Below are positions 25,077-33,783 of a stretch of DNA of 64,000 bases, in pieces. Every line of letters starts with the position of its first letter. Position 1 is the stretch's first letter. Source of the stretch: Methylocaldum sp. 14B. GTDB taxonomy: Bacteria; Pseudomonadota; Gammaproteobacteria; Methylococcales; Methylococcaceae. Position numbers and translations under genes: made by a program. A model generated the notes under the pieces. That model had not been told where the DNA came from. It saw nothing but the letters and a program-made list of their open reading frames with translations, and searched no databases. Location: positions 1 to 64,000 of the forward strand of contig NZ_MSCV01000018.1 of NCBI RefSeq assembly GCF_002005105.1, given 5' to 3'.

Positions 25077-25346
25077 ATGCAAAACGAGCAAATCAAGACC
25101 GAACTGAAAAACATCTTCGCTGACCGCCTGAACATGGATATCGCCGCGATCAATGCGGGCGACGATGACGGATTGTTCGATCCGGAAGGATGGAACATCG
25201 ACTCCATCGACGTGATCGACATCGTGCTCGGCGTGGAACAGACCTTCGGCGTGAAGCTGAAACAGGACGAGGAGGTGCAAGCCCACTTCCGTACCCTCAA
25301 CACTCTGGCCGACCACATCGGTCAGCTGATCGCGGCAAAAGCCTGA
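25077..25346 (+). CDS. acyl carrier protein
   Basis: An 89-residue ACP. The phosphopantetheine attachment serine is S43 in the motif NIDSIDVIDIV, followed by the usual helix II/III pattern (EQTFGVKL, then DEEVQAHFRTLNTLADHI). It has an unusual GW-N before the DSID motif, as in carrier proteins of specialised type II systems. The SD (GAGGAAAA) lies just before the ATG. It would carry the growing chain for the KS, KR and DH enzymes in this operon. Confidence 0.92.
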   Translation: MQNEQIKTELKNIFADRLNMDIAAINAGDDDGLFDPEGWNIDSIDVIDIVLGVEQTFGVKLKQDEEVQAHFRTLNTLADHIGQLIAAKA

Positions 25347-25387
25347 GCTCGCCACAAGCTACCGGTTAAGTCCGCAGGGGAGTATCC

Positions 25388-26596
25388 ATGAAACGCATCG
25401 CTATCACGGGCATAGGGATAGTCAGCCCGATCGGCAATAACGCCAGCCAGTTCGAAGCCTCGCTCCGGCTCGGCCGCTCGGGGGTGAAGGAGAACCGCTG
25501 GCACGACACCGAGGGCTTCGCCTCGAATCAGCTCGGCAAGATCGAGGGATTCGAGGTCCCGGCGGGTATCGGAAGCCGCGCGAGAAAGCACTATTCGTCG
25601 GTCGATCTGTATGCCCTGGCCGCCGCCCAGGAAGCCGTGGATTCGGCGCGCCTCCCGGCCAATTCGGTAGTTCGCGCCGGAACGGGCGTTATTCTCGGGA
25701 GCGGCGGAGCGGTCGCCGACACGGAAGCCTACGTGACCCGCGCCATTCGGCATGAACCGAGGCGCCCGTCCCGGTTGCTCACCACCAATCCGGACAACGC
25801 CGGCAATGTGGTGGCCGCCTATTTCGGTTTCCAGGGGCCGCGCAGCAGCATCATGACGGCCTGCTCGTCCGGCGCCACCGCCTTGGGCTACGCCGCCGAT
25901 TTCATCCGCGAGGGCTATGCCGACGTGATGCTCGCCGGCGGAGTCGAGGCGGCCTCCTACGTGACCCTGTCCGGTTTCAACGCGCTCGGCGCCTTGAGTC
26001 CGACGCTGAGTCGGCCGTTCGATCTGAACCGGGACGGTATCGTCCTCGGCGAGGCGGCGGCGGTACTGGTATTGGAGGACATGGATTACGCCTTGCGGCG
26101 CAAGGCGCCGATCCTTGCCGAGTTCGTTTCCTACGGCCTGACCTCGGACGCCAACCACATCACCGCCCCCCATCCCGAAGGGGACGGCATGGCCCGCGCG
26201 ATGGATATGGCGCTCCGGAAAGGGAGCGTACAGCCGGAACAGATACGCTACATCAATGCCCACGGCACCGGCACGCAGCTCAACGACAAGTCGGAAACCG
26301 CCGCGGTCAAGCGCGTCTTCGGCGAAAAACCCGACGGGCTTTGCATGAGTACGATCAAGCCGATGATCGGCCACACGCTGTCGGCGGCCGGCGCCATCGA
26401 AGCCGCCGCGACGGTGCTGAGCCTGCAAGGCCAGTTCGCCCCGCCGACGCTCAACTACCAGACGCCGGACCCCGAATGCGATCTCGACTACGTGCCGAAT
26501 CGGGCCCGCAATCACGCGATGGAATACGCCATGTCGAATTCCCTGGCCTTCGGCGGCAATAACACCTCTTTGATTTTCAGACGCTATGAAGGGTGA
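25388..26596 (+). CDS. beta-ketoacyl-ACP synthase (active KS)
   Basis: A 402-residue FabF-type condensing enzyme. All three catalytic residues are present: C159 in TACSSG, H292 in NAHGTGT and H329 in [10 protein letters not shown]. The conserved lysine of STIKPMIGH is also there. It should elongate the ACP-bound chain with malonyl-ACP. The second KS-like gene (28089-29276) lacks the catalytic residues, so the two probably form a KS-CLF heterodimer as in aromatic polyketide and aryl polyene systems. Its 3' end overlaps an upstream ATG of the next gene. Confidence 0.92.
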   Translation: MKRIAITGIGIVSPIGNNASQFEASLRLGRSGVKENRWHDTEGFASNQLGKIEGFEVPAGIGSRARKHYSSVDLYALAAAQEAVDSARLPANSVVRAGTGVILGSGGAVADTEAYVTRAIRHEPRRPSRLLTTNPDNAGNVVAAYFGFQGPRSSIMTACSSGATALGYAADFIREGYADVMLAGGVEAASYVTLSGFNALGALSPTLSRPFDLNRDGIVLGEAAAVLVLEDMDYALRRKAPILAEFVSYGLTSDANHITAPHPEGDGMARAMDMALRKGSVQPEQIRYINAHGTGTQLNDKSETAAVKRVFGEKPDGLCMSTIKPMIGHTLSAAGAIEAAATVLSLQGQFAPPTLNYQTPDPECDLDYVPNRARNHAMEYAMSNSLAFGGNNTSLIFRRYEG

Positions 26597-26600
26597 AATC

Positions 26601-27344
26601 ATGGGATTCGAAGACAAGGTCGCACTGGTTACCGGCGCCTCGCGCGGCATCGGCCGCGCCATCGCCAAAGCGCTCGCGGAGGCGGGCTGCAAAGTGGCCG
26701 TGAATTACGCCAGCAACCGCGACAAGGCGGAAGAACTCTGCCGGGAAATCCACGAGGCCGGCGGAACCGCCCGCGCCTATCCGGCGAACGTGGCGACGGC
26801 CGCCGAGGTGGAGTCCATGGTCGAGGCGGTGACCGGCGATCTCGGACCGATCGAGGTCCTGGTCAACAATGCCGGCATACTGCGCGACAGTTTTCTCGCC
26901 ATGATGTCGGAGGCGGCTTTCGACGACGTGGTCGACACCAATCTGAAAGGCACCTTTCTGGTGTCCCGCGCCGTCGTCAAGGACATGATGCGGCGGCGCT
27001 TCGGGCGTATCGTCAACGTGGTGTCGATCAGCGGCCTGATCGGAACGCCGGCGCAGGCCAACTATGCCGCCTCCAAGGGTGGCGTCATCGCCATGACCCG
27101 CTCGCTCTCCAAGGAACTGGCCCGCTACGGCATCAGCGTCAATGCGCTGGCGCCCGGATTCGTGGACACCGACATGCTGGCCGGCATGAATCCGAAACAG
27201 CTTGAGCCGCTGATCAAGTCGGTTCCCATGGGCCGCGCCGGAACCCCGGAGGAAGTCGCCCGTGTCGCTTGCTTTCTGGCGTCGCCCGAAAACAGCTACA
27301 TGACCGGCCAGGTGATCGTCGTGGACGGAGGTCTCAGTGTCTGA
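26601..27344 (+). CDS. 3-oxoacyl-ACP reductase, FabG-like
   Basis: A 247-residue SDR. The NADP-binding motif TGASRGIG is near residue 11, NNAG near residue 87, and the catalytic S-Y-K set is intact (SISGLIG, then YAASK). The C-terminal VDGGLSV is typical of FabG. An ATG at 26586 is also possible, but the ATG at 26601 has a GAAGGG SD at the right distance and starts the family sequence directly. It should reduce the 3-oxoacyl chain to the 3-hydroxyacyl form. It overlaps the next gene by 8 bp. Confidence 0.9.
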   Translation: MGFEDKVALVTGASRGIGRAIAKALAEAGCKVAVNYASNRDKAEELCREIHEAGGTARAYPANVATAAEVESMVEAVTGDLGPIEVLVNNAGILRDSFLAMMSEAAFDDVVDTNLKGTFLVSRAVVKDMMRRRFGRIVNVVSISGLIGTPAQANYAASKGGVIAMTRSLSKELARYGISVNALAPGFVDTDMLAGMNPKQLEPLIKSVPMGRAGTPEEVARVACFLASPENSYMTGQVIVVDGGLSV

Positions 27345-28074
27345 GAACGCGCGGGTCTACCGCTTGAACCGCCCCACCCGGTTGACGCTTCGCGCCAGTG
27401 CGACCCTGGTCGTCGACGGGCCGCGGCGCTTCCTGGTGGACGACGGCGACTTCGCCACGGCGGCGGAACTCGACGCGGCCTTGCGCGGCGTGGTCGGCTT
27501 CGGTCTGGACGGCATCACCGACGCCTATTTCACGCACCTGCATTTCGACCATTACAAAGCGTTGGCCCCCGAGTGCCGGAGATGGCGGATTCATGTCCCC
27601 CGACAGGAATATCGATTCGTGTGCGAATTGATGCGCTACCGGGAAGACCGCGCAGCTTACAAGGCCTTCCTCAAGGAGAGCCATGAGCTCATCGCGCCGG
27701 TGTTTCTGCGCGAATTCCTGCGTCTCGCCACGGATTCGCGCTACGACTTCGAATCGTCCGACCGTGCATGCGAATTCCATCTCTGCGACCCCGGCGAGCA
27801 GCTCTCGCCGCACGTCGCCACGGTGGACCTGGCCGGTCATTGCCCCGGCCAGATGGGCCTCTGGGTGGACACCGAACAGGGCGCCTGCATGATCGCCGGC
27901 GATGCGGTGCTGTCCTTGGACGACTTTCTCGCCACGGGCATCGACCATCATCTGATCGTCCACGATCGGGAACGGCTCCTGGCCTCCCGCCGCCGTGTCG
28001 CCGAGGCCGACTTCGTCGTGCCCGGCCACGGCGAATGGTTCGATCCCCGGCGCGGCAACCTAACACCTTTTTAA
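27337..28074 (+). CDS. metallo-beta-lactamase-fold hydrolase
   Basis: A 245-residue MBL-fold protein starting at GTG 27337 inside the end of the KR gene. The metal site is complete: THLHFDH (HxHxDH) near residue 66, AGHCPGQ near 166, IAGDAVL near 188 and PGHGEW near 228. There is no signal peptide. In a type II polyketide setting, MBL proteins can release the chain as thioesterases or lactamase-like hydrolases. No other thioesterase is present in the operon, so this is the best candidate for product release. It could also be a lactonase or a repair hydrolase. Confidence 0.82.
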   Translation: MSENARVYRLNRPTRLTLRASATLVVDGPRRFLVDDGDFATAAELDAALRGVVGFGLDGITDAYFTHLHFDHYKALAPECRRWRIHVPRQEYRFVCELMRYREDRAAYKAFLKESHELIAPVFLREFLRLATDSRYDFESSDRACEFHLCDPGEQLSPHVATVDLAGHCPGQMGLWVDTEQGACMIAGDAVLSLDDFLATGIDHHLIVHDRERLLASRRRVAEADFVVPGHGEWFDPRRGNLTPF

Positions 28075-28088
28075 CGGAGTTATTCGTC

Positions 28089-29276
28089 ATGACTGATCAG
28101 ATCGTCATTACCGGCATCGGTATCGTGAGTCCCTTGGGCTCCGACGTCGATACAGCCGTCCGGGCTACGGCCGAGCGGAAGACCGGACTCGCGGAGACCG
28201 ACCGCTTCGGGCCCGAACGCCGCCTCGGCGCCGTTCAGGGATTCGATGTCGCCGATTACCTGAACCCGAAGAAGGCGCGGCGGATGGACCCGATCAATTG
28301 CTACACCATCGCGGCCGGCTGCCAGGCGCTAGCTAACGCGGAGCTGCCGTCGGACCTGCGCCGGGACTGCGGTCTCCTGGTCGGAACCGGTTTTTCCGGC
28401 CTCAACAGCGTCGTGGAGCATCAGAAGAAGTTCCTGCGCGACGGCATCAAGACCCTGAGCCCCGCCCATTTCCCGACCACGGTGTACAACGCCAGCGCCG
28501 GCCTCGCCGCGATCGAGCTCGGCGTGGCCGGTCCCAACTCCACCGTCACCGGCGTCGACGTCAGCGGCGAATACGCGCTCCTGTACGCGTCCATGATGCT
28601 CCGCCAGGGACTCGCCGAACGCATCCTGGTGGTGGGCGCCGACGAGCTCAGCCCGGCGCTGGTGGAAGCCTTCCACGATTTGGGCTTGGCCGGCGACAAG
28701 GATTCCTACCCGTTCGCCCGCCGCCGTTCCGGCTTCGCCCTGGGCGAGGGCGCGGCAGCCCTGCTGTTGGAGACCGAACGAGCCGCGCTGGAGCGCGGGG
28801 CGAAGATTCTCGGAACCATCGAAGGCATCGGCCTGCGATCGTCGGCCAAGGACTCGTTCCGCCACGATTCCGATGGGGCCGTCGCGGCGATCGATCAGGC
28901 GCTGACTCGAGCCGGGTGCGAACTCGCCGATATGGACTGGGTATCCAGCCCCGCCAACGGCGGCAAAAACCTGGATCGCTCGGACGCGGAGGTCTGGCGG
29001 CAGGCGCTCGGCGACTCCTCGGCGAGAGTCTCGGCGATCAAGGCTTATACCGGCGAATTCGCCGCCTCCGGCGTCCTGCGCCTGGCTTTGGGCATCGCTT
29101 GCGCCCAGCGCGGAGTCGTCCCGGCTATGAACGAGGGCGTGGACTACGACGAAGGCATTGCCTCCCTTCTCAACTACAGCACGGCACGGGAGCGGGTATC
29201 CCGCTTCCTGCACCACGGATCGGGCGTCGGCGGCAGCCACGTCTCCGTGGTCGTCGGCTGCGACTACGCGGCATAG
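28089..29276 (+). CDS. chain-length-factor-like ketosynthase homologue
   Basis: A 395-residue KS-fold protein without a catalytic triad. The nucleophile cysteine is replaced by D157 (TGVDVSG). The first histidine position is a proline (SSPANGG in place of NAHGTG) and the second is a glycine (YTGEFAASG in place of IGHTLSAAG). The overall KS fold is kept ([35 protein letters not shown]). It would act as the chain-length factor of the active KS at 25388. The frame is open upstream to 27768, but the ATG at 28089 gives the true start. CLFs usually have Gln at the cysteine site, so Asp is unusual. Confidence 0.85.
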   Translation: MTDQIVITGIGIVSPLGSDVDTAVRATAERKTGLAETDRFGPERRLGAVQGFDVADYLNPKKARRMDPINCYTIAAGCQALANAELPSDLRRDCGLLVGTGFSGLNSVVEHQKKFLRDGIKTLSPAHFPTTVYNASAGLAAIELGVAGPNSTVTGVDVSGEYALLYASMMLRQGLAERILVVGADELSPALVEAFHDLGLAGDKDSYPFARRRSGFALGEGAAALLLETERAALERGAKILGTIEGIGLRSSAKDSFRHDSDGAVAAIDQALTRAGCELADMDWVSSPANGGKNLDRSDAEVWRQALGDSSARVSAIKAYTGEFAASGVLRLALGIACAQRGVVPAMNEGVDYDEGIASLLNYSTARERVSRFLHHGSGVGGSHVSVVVGCDYAA

Positions 29277-29287
29277 GACCCAGAGCC

Positions 29288-29719
29288 ATGCGACTCGAAC
29301 GTTCCGACATCGAATCCCTCCTGCCTCACCGTCACCCCATCCTGATGCCGAACTACATCGACATCGAGACACCGGGCGCGGCCGGGACCGGTCACGTCAC
29401 TTTGGCCGAGGACCGGATCCTATGGAACGACTGGACCGGGCGCGATCTCACCGACGAACTGGTGCTGGAAAGCGCCGCGCAGATCATGGGCGTGGTGCTC
29501 GCCACCGACGCGGATCGCCCTGAATCGCGCGAGGACGCCCGCCATTTGCTCCTCGGATTCGAGCAAGTGGAGTTCAATGCACCCGCCGATCCGGAACGGG
29601 ACATCCGTATCGAAGTCCGCATCGAAGCCCGCTTCGGCGGGCTGTGCCGGGGCGGCTTCCGGGCACTTCAGGGCGACGCCGTCGTCGCCGCCGGCAGGCT
29701 CACGGTCACGGGAGCTTGA
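29288..29719 (+). CDS. hotdog dehydratase subunit with Glu but no His
   Basis: A 143-residue FabZ/ApeP-like hotdog protein. The N-terminal LLPHRHPILM motif and the central helix ELVLESAAQIMG are family features, and E61 is at the place of the catalytic glutamate of FabZ. The catalytic histidine of the GHFPG motif, 14 residues earlier in FabZ, is N47 here (WNDWTGRD). Alone it should therefore be inactive. The next gene has the opposite defect. It would act with it to dehydrate 3-hydroxyacyl-ACP to the 2-enoyl form. Confidence 0.75.
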   Translation: MRLERSDIESLLPHRHPILMPNYIDIETPGAAGTGHVTLAEDRILWNDWTGRDLTDELVLESAAQIMGVVLATDADRPESREDARHLLLGFEQVEFNAPADPERDIRIEVRIEARFGGLCRGGFRALQGDAVVAAGRLTVTGA

Positions 29720-29722
29720 GCC

Positions 29723-30040
29723 ATGACTACGAAATCCTATGTCGTCTCCGGCGAACAACCGGTATTCACGGGCCACTTTCCCGGCAATCCCATACTGCCG
29801 GGCGTGTTGCTGCTCGCCTTCGCCCGCAAGGCTCTGACCGAGACCTACGGCCGTCCTTGCCGCATACGCCGCATCGTGCGGCAAAAGTTTCTCGCACCGG
29901 TGCTGCCGTCCCAGACCGTTCAGGTGGAATGCGTGCCTACCGGAAGCGATCGCCTGCCGTCTGAAATCGGCTGCCGCTTCGTCAATCAGGACGGCGTCCT
30001 GGTCGCCAAAGCGGACCTTGTGGTCGAGTTTTCGTCATGA
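29723..30040 (+). CDS. hotdog dehydratase subunit with His but no Glu
   Basis: A 105-residue FabZ/ApeI-like hotdog protein. The motif FTGHFPGNPILPGVLLL carries the catalytic H18, but the position 14 residues later, where FabZ has glutamate, is A32 (LLAFARKA). It starts 3 bp after the preceding hotdog gene, which keeps the glutamate and lacks the histidine. In FabZ the active site lies at the dimer interface, with His and Glu from different subunits. This pair therefore looks like an obligate heterodimer with one working site. Its 3' end overlaps the FAD oxidase gene. Confidence 0.75.
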   Translation: MTTKSYVVSGEQPVFTGHFPGNPILPGVLLLAFARKALTETYGRPCRIRRIVRQKFLAPVLPSQTVQVECVPTGSDRLPSEIGCRFVNQDGVLVAKADLVVEFSS

Positions 30041-31569
30041 ACCGTCGTTCCGCGCTCAAGGCACTGGCCGTCCTCGGGGGACTCGGACTGGGTGCCGGGG
30101 CGACCTTCCGCGTCGACGCCAAAGGCCGGCCGAACCTCGTAAGGCTTCCGAACGCCTTCGACGAAGTCGACCACTTCGGGGTCACGCATCAGGTTCGGGA
30201 CGGCGTTTCCTTCAAGGTCCCCGAGCCTTCGCTGCGCAAGGATATCGTCATCGTGGGCGGCGGCATTTCGGGGCTGACCGCACTGTATCGGCTCGGCGAG
30301 TACGATTGCCTGCTGGTCGAAAAGGAGGACGCGCTCGGCGGCAACTCGCGGCGCCGGCAAAGCCGCGGCATCCATTATCCCTTGGGGGCGCTGGTCAGCC
30401 AGGGCCCGGTGGCCCCCTTCATTGATTTCTTCCGGGAACTGGACGTGCCGTTCGAGCCCGTTCTGGGTCCCAGACTGGCCTACCATGTCCGCGGCCGCCT
30501 GGTCGAAGACCCCTTGGCGGAAGAAGGCTGGCGCCACCTGCCCTTCTCGAAGCGGGAGCGCGAGGGGTTCCGCCGCGTGCGCGACGATCTGGCGGCGCTA
30601 CGTCACCCCATTGACGGGATATTCTTTCCGCGCGCCGACAATCGGGCGGACATCCGCCAGCTCGACCGCGTCACGCTGAGCCGGTATCTCGCGGACAAAG
30701 ACTACCCGGAGGCCGTGAACCATTTCCTGAAACTGATGCTGAGCTCCCGTCTCGGCGAAACCGGCGAGGACGTCTCCGCCTGGATCGCCCTCTACCTGCT
30801 TTCGAATCTCCCGGCGCCCGCCTATACCCTGCCCGGCGGACATGGAGCCATCTCCGATATCCTGCGCGAGCGCTGCGAAGCGATCCGTCCGAACGCCTTG
30901 ATGACCGGATTCACCGCGATCAGGGTCGAGAACCGTCGGGACGGCAAGGTTTGGGTGACGGGATGCACGGACGACGGTTCGCTGCAAACCATCGAGGCCC
31001 GTTGCGCCGTGATGGCCGTCCCCAAGGTGTTCGCAAAGCACGCCGTGGTGGGTTTGCGCGAGGAGCGGCCGGACGTTTACGACCGGTTTCGCTACAACGC
31101 CTACCTGGTCGCCCAGGTGGAACTGTCGAGACGGGTCGCCCCCGCCTTCGAGACCGCGAGCGCCTCGAGGTTCAGCCGTTTCATCGTCGCCGCCGACTGG
31201 CTTCGCAGCAATCGCGATCCGAAAGGATCGAGCCATTTGACCGTGTACGTCCCGTATCCCGGCAGCGCGGGCCGCATCGAACTGTTCGGCGGCTCGGCCA
31301 AGCAGCTCGCGGCGCGCATCGTCGGCGATCTCAATGCCATCCTGCCCCGAAGCCGCGGCGCCATCGAGACGGTTCGGCTCCACCGCTGGGGACACCCGAT
31401 GGTCGGGTGTACGCCCGGCATGGACGAAGTCCTGAATGCCGCCAAGCAGCCGTTCGGCAACGTCGTCTTCGCGCACAGCGACTCGTTCGGCATCGCGGGA
31501 CTTTATTCCGCCGTATGGACGGGCATGGAGGCCAGCAGCGATGCCCGAATCGTCTTGGAAGAAATCTAG
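30037..31569 (+). CDS. Tat-type secreted FAD-dependent amine-oxidase-like protein
   Basis: A 510-residue flavoprotein. The N-terminus MNRRSALKALAVLGGLGLG has a twin arginine and a hydrophobic segment, so it is probably exported folded with its FAD. The dinucleotide motif IVIVGGGISGLTALYRL and the following LVEKEDALGGNSR are typical of the amine oxidase/phytoene desaturase superfamily. The C-terminal FAD contact is AHSDSFGIAGLYSAVWTG. It may oxidise or desaturate the product in the periplasm. The substrate is unknown. It overlaps the dehydratase gene before it by 4 bp. Confidence 0.8.
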   Translation: MNRRSALKALAVLGGLGLGAGATFRVDAKGRPNLVRLPNAFDEVDHFGVTHQVRDGVSFKVPEPSLRKDIVIVGGGISGLTALYRLGEYDCLLVEKEDALGGNSRRRQSRGIHYPLGALVSQGPVAPFIDFFRELDVPFEPVLGPRLAYHVRGRLVEDPLAEEGWRHLPFSKREREGFRRVRDDLAALRHPIDGIFFPRADNRADIRQLDRVTLSRYLADKDYPEAVNHFLKLMLSSRLGETGEDVSAWIALYLLSNLPAPAYTLPGGHGAISDILRERCEAIRPNALMTGFTAIRVENRRDGKVWVTGCTDDGSLQTIEARCAVMAVPKVFAKHAVVGLREERPDVYDRFRYNAYLVAQVELSRRVAPAFETASASRFSRFIVAADWLRSNRDPKGSSHLTVYVPYPGSAGRIELFGGSAKQLAARIVGDLNAILPRSRGAIETVRLHRWGHPMVGCTPGMDEVLNAAKQPFGNVVFAHSDSFGIAGLYSAVWTGMEASSDARIVLEEI

Positions 31570-31618
31570 CCGGTTTCTATCGCCGTATCCCGTTCAACCA
31601 TCCAGAAGAGAGTGAACC

Positions 31619-32218
31619 ATGATGTCAATGAAACGACTGCTTTCCGTACTTGTGCTCGCATCCATCAGCGCCCACGGCTTCGCGGCCGACGTAATCTACC
31701 TCAAGGGCGCCGAGGCCAAAGACGCGCTGGCGAAATATGAAACCGCCCTGCGCCAAAACCCGGACGATTTCGAGGCATTGAAATCCGCGGGCATCATCCT
31801 GCATCAGATCAGCCGCACCGCACCCGACAAGCAGCGGGTCGAGACTGCGGAGCAGTATCTGAAGAAGGCTCAGAAGCTGCACCCGGAGGATCAGGAGGTG
31901 GCCGGCTGGCTGGGCAGCGTGATCACCATGAAAGCCCTGTTCGAAACCGATCCGGGCAAGCAGACCTTTTTCGTCAAATCCGGTACGCGCCTGCTCGACA
32001 AGGCCGTGCAGAAGGATCCCGACAATCTGGTTGTACGCCTGACCCGCGCCTACAACAGCATGGAGCTGCCGGTCTTCCTGAAGCGGACCTCGTTCGCCGT
32101 GGTCGACTTCAAACATTATCTCGCGCTGTGCGAATCCCGTGAGTGCCCGGCGGAGCACCTGGCGGACGCCCGCGGCAAGCTCGCCGAGGCGGAGAAAATC
32201 CTCGCCGAAAACCGCTAA
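31619..32218 (+). CDS. periplasmic TPR-repeat protein
   Basis: A 199-residue protein with a signal peptide (LLSVLVLASISAHGFA-AD). It has at least two or three TPR-like helix pairs (AKDALAKYETALRQNPDDFEAL, ETAEQYLKKAQKLHPEDQEV, LLDKAVQKDPDNLVVRL, split here by gaps). TPR proteins act as scaffolds. It lies between the FAD oxidase and reductase genes and may hold the periplasmic part of the pathway together. A second TPR-like lipoprotein ends the operon. Confidence 0.7.
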   Translation: MMSMKRLLSVLVLASISAHGFAADVIYLKGAEAKDALAKYETALRQNPDDFEALKSAGIILHQISRTAPDKQRVETAEQYLKKAQKLHPEDQEVAGWLGSVITMKALFETDPGKQTFFVKSGTRLLDKAVQKDPDNLVVRLTRAYNSMELPVFLKRTSFAVVDFKHYLALCESRECPAEHLADARGKLAEAEKILAENR

Positions 32219-32249
32219 AGCTTACGCATCGGAAGGACATCGACTCATC

Positions 32250-33059
32250 ATGCCGAATACAGACACCAATCGAGCGACGGGCGGCTCCGTCACCGCATCG
32301 GGCCCGGCATCGCTCGCCGGGCGCCGCGTGCTGATCGCCGGCGCCAGCGGCGCCATAGGTGCGGCGATCGCCGCAGCCGTCGCCGACGCGGGCGCACGGG
32401 TCTGTCTCCATTACCATCGGAGCAGCGGCCCCGCCGAGCGCTTGGCCGAGCGCATCAACGCAGAGCGGGGGCAGTCCCGCGCCTTTCCGGCGCAGGCCGA
32501 CCTGACCGACCGCGAAGCGGCGGAAAACCTGTTCGATCGGGCGTTCGATCGGCTGGGCGGCGTGGACGTCCTGATCAATTGCATCGGCACGGCGCGCGAC
32601 GATTCGATCATGATGCTGACCGAACGCGATGCGGACCTCATGCTGCGGGGCAACCTGGCGCCGGTCGTCTACCTGTGCGAGGCAATGCGGCGCAGATGCG
32701 CCGCCGGAGATTACGGCCGCATCATCAACATCACCTCGATCACCGGCCTGGTGGGACAACCCATGCGTTCGCTGTACGGGGCGGCGAAAGGCGCGGTCAT
32801 CGCCTACACCAAGGGACTGGCGCGGGAAATCGCCGGCCGCGGCTGGACCGCCAACTGCATCGCGCCGCAGGTCCTCGACGGCGGCATCGCCGATGTCATG
32901 AAACCCCAGGTGCGCGCCGCGATCATGGGCAGCACGCCGATCAAGCGCAGCTGCACCCCTAATGATCTGGTCGGTGCCGCCCTGTTCCTTGCCTCGGCCG
33001 AAGCCGGCTTCATCACCGGAACGGTCTTGAACGTCACGGGGGGGCTGGTCACATGGTAA
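32250..33059 (+). CDS. second FabG-like ketoreductase
   Basis: A 269-residue SDR with an intact catalytic set: SITGLVG followed by YGAAK, and the cofactor motif AGASGAIGAAIA near residue 31. An N-terminal tail of about 22 residues precedes the SDR fold. The ATG at 32250 follows a GGAAGGAC SD. The longer frame from 32139 runs through the previous gene and is not used. It overlaps the degenerate reductase gene by 7 bp, so the two proteins are probably made together. Confidence 0.85.
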   Translation: MPNTDTNRATGGSVTASGPASLAGRRVLIAGASGAIGAAIAAAVADAGARVCLHYHRSSGPAERLAERINAERGQSRAFPAQADLTDREAAENLFDRAFDRLGGVDVLINCIGTARDDSIMMLTERDADLMLRGNLAPVVYLCEAMRRRCAAGDYGRIINITSITGLVGQPMRSLYGAAKGAVIAYTKGLAREIAGRGWTANCIAPQVLDGGIADVMKPQVRAAIMGSTPIKRSCTPNDLVGAALFLASAEAGFITGTVLNVTGGLVTW

Positions 33060-33724
33060 GCCATCCCCGTATCTGGCTCCTGGGGCGCGAAACCTACGCC
33101 GGCGCACTCGCCGACATGCTGGCCGCGCAAGGCGCCACGGTCCACCACTCCGAGGAATCGGACGCGACGAATGCCGAATCGGCGACGGAACGTCTGGAAC
33201 GATCGGCCGAAGCGGCGCACGCAGCGCTCGGCGGAATCGATGCGCTGGTCTTTCTCGACCGCATGCGCCAAGCCTCGGCCGAGCCCGATCCCGATCGCGT
33301 GTTGACGGAAACGATAACTGCGAGCCAGCGGCTGTTCCTCGCGGTACGGGCGCTCGCGCCGAGAATGGCCAAAGACGGCGTCGAAGGCAACGTGATCGTG
33401 ATCTGCGACGACGCCGCCAGCAGCGGGCGCGAAGGCTTCCTGGCCGGGTCCGCCGCGGGCGGCGCGCTGATCGGCATGAGCAAATGTCTGGCCAAGGAAC
33501 TCGGCCGCTACCGGATCGCCGTCAACGTCCTCTGTCATGGCTTCATCGAGGGCATCGACACCGGCGTCCAGCTCACGGTCCACGAACAGATGTTGTTCAA
33601 GGTAATGGGGCTTGCCAGACAGGGCAATCCGGGTCATCTCGCCGCCAATATCCTGCATCTCGCTCGCGGCGGCCATTGGATGACCGGGCAAGTGCTGCGG
33701 GTGGATGACGGTTTGATCATATAG
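33053..33724 (+). CDS. degenerate SDR, catalytically dead reductase homologue
   Basis: A 223-residue SDR homologue. Alignment with the neighbouring reductase puts Asp at the catalytic Ser (VICDDAASS), Gly at the Tyr and Gly at the Lys (GSAAGGALIGMSK in place of YGAAKGAVIAYTK). The N-terminal glycine-rich cofactor motif is also gone (WLLGRETYAGAL). The C-terminal fold (MTGQVLRVDDGLII) is kept. It is probably a structural or regulatory partner of the active reductase at 32250, as a CLF is for a KS. Confidence 0.75.
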   Translation: MVSHPRIWLLGRETYAGALADMLAAQGATVHHSEESDATNAESATERLERSAEAAHAALGGIDALVFLDRMRQASAEPDPDRVLTETITASQRLFLAVRALAPRMAKDGVEGNVIVICDDAASSGREGFLAGSAAGGALIGMSKCLAKELGRYRIAVNVLCHGFIEGIDTGVQLTVHEQMLFKVMGLARQGNPGHLAANILHLARGGHWMTGQVLRVDDGLII

Positions 33725-33783
33725 ACACGGGAATGCCGCGAGTTTCAAAGACCACGATCGAATAAGACGAGAACGAAAAACCT

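Noticed and set aside
27768-28088. A 107-codon extension of the chain-length-factor gene
   Set aside because: It overlaps the metallo-hydrolase gene in another frame and is Arg-rich shadow sequence. The family sequence starts at 28089.
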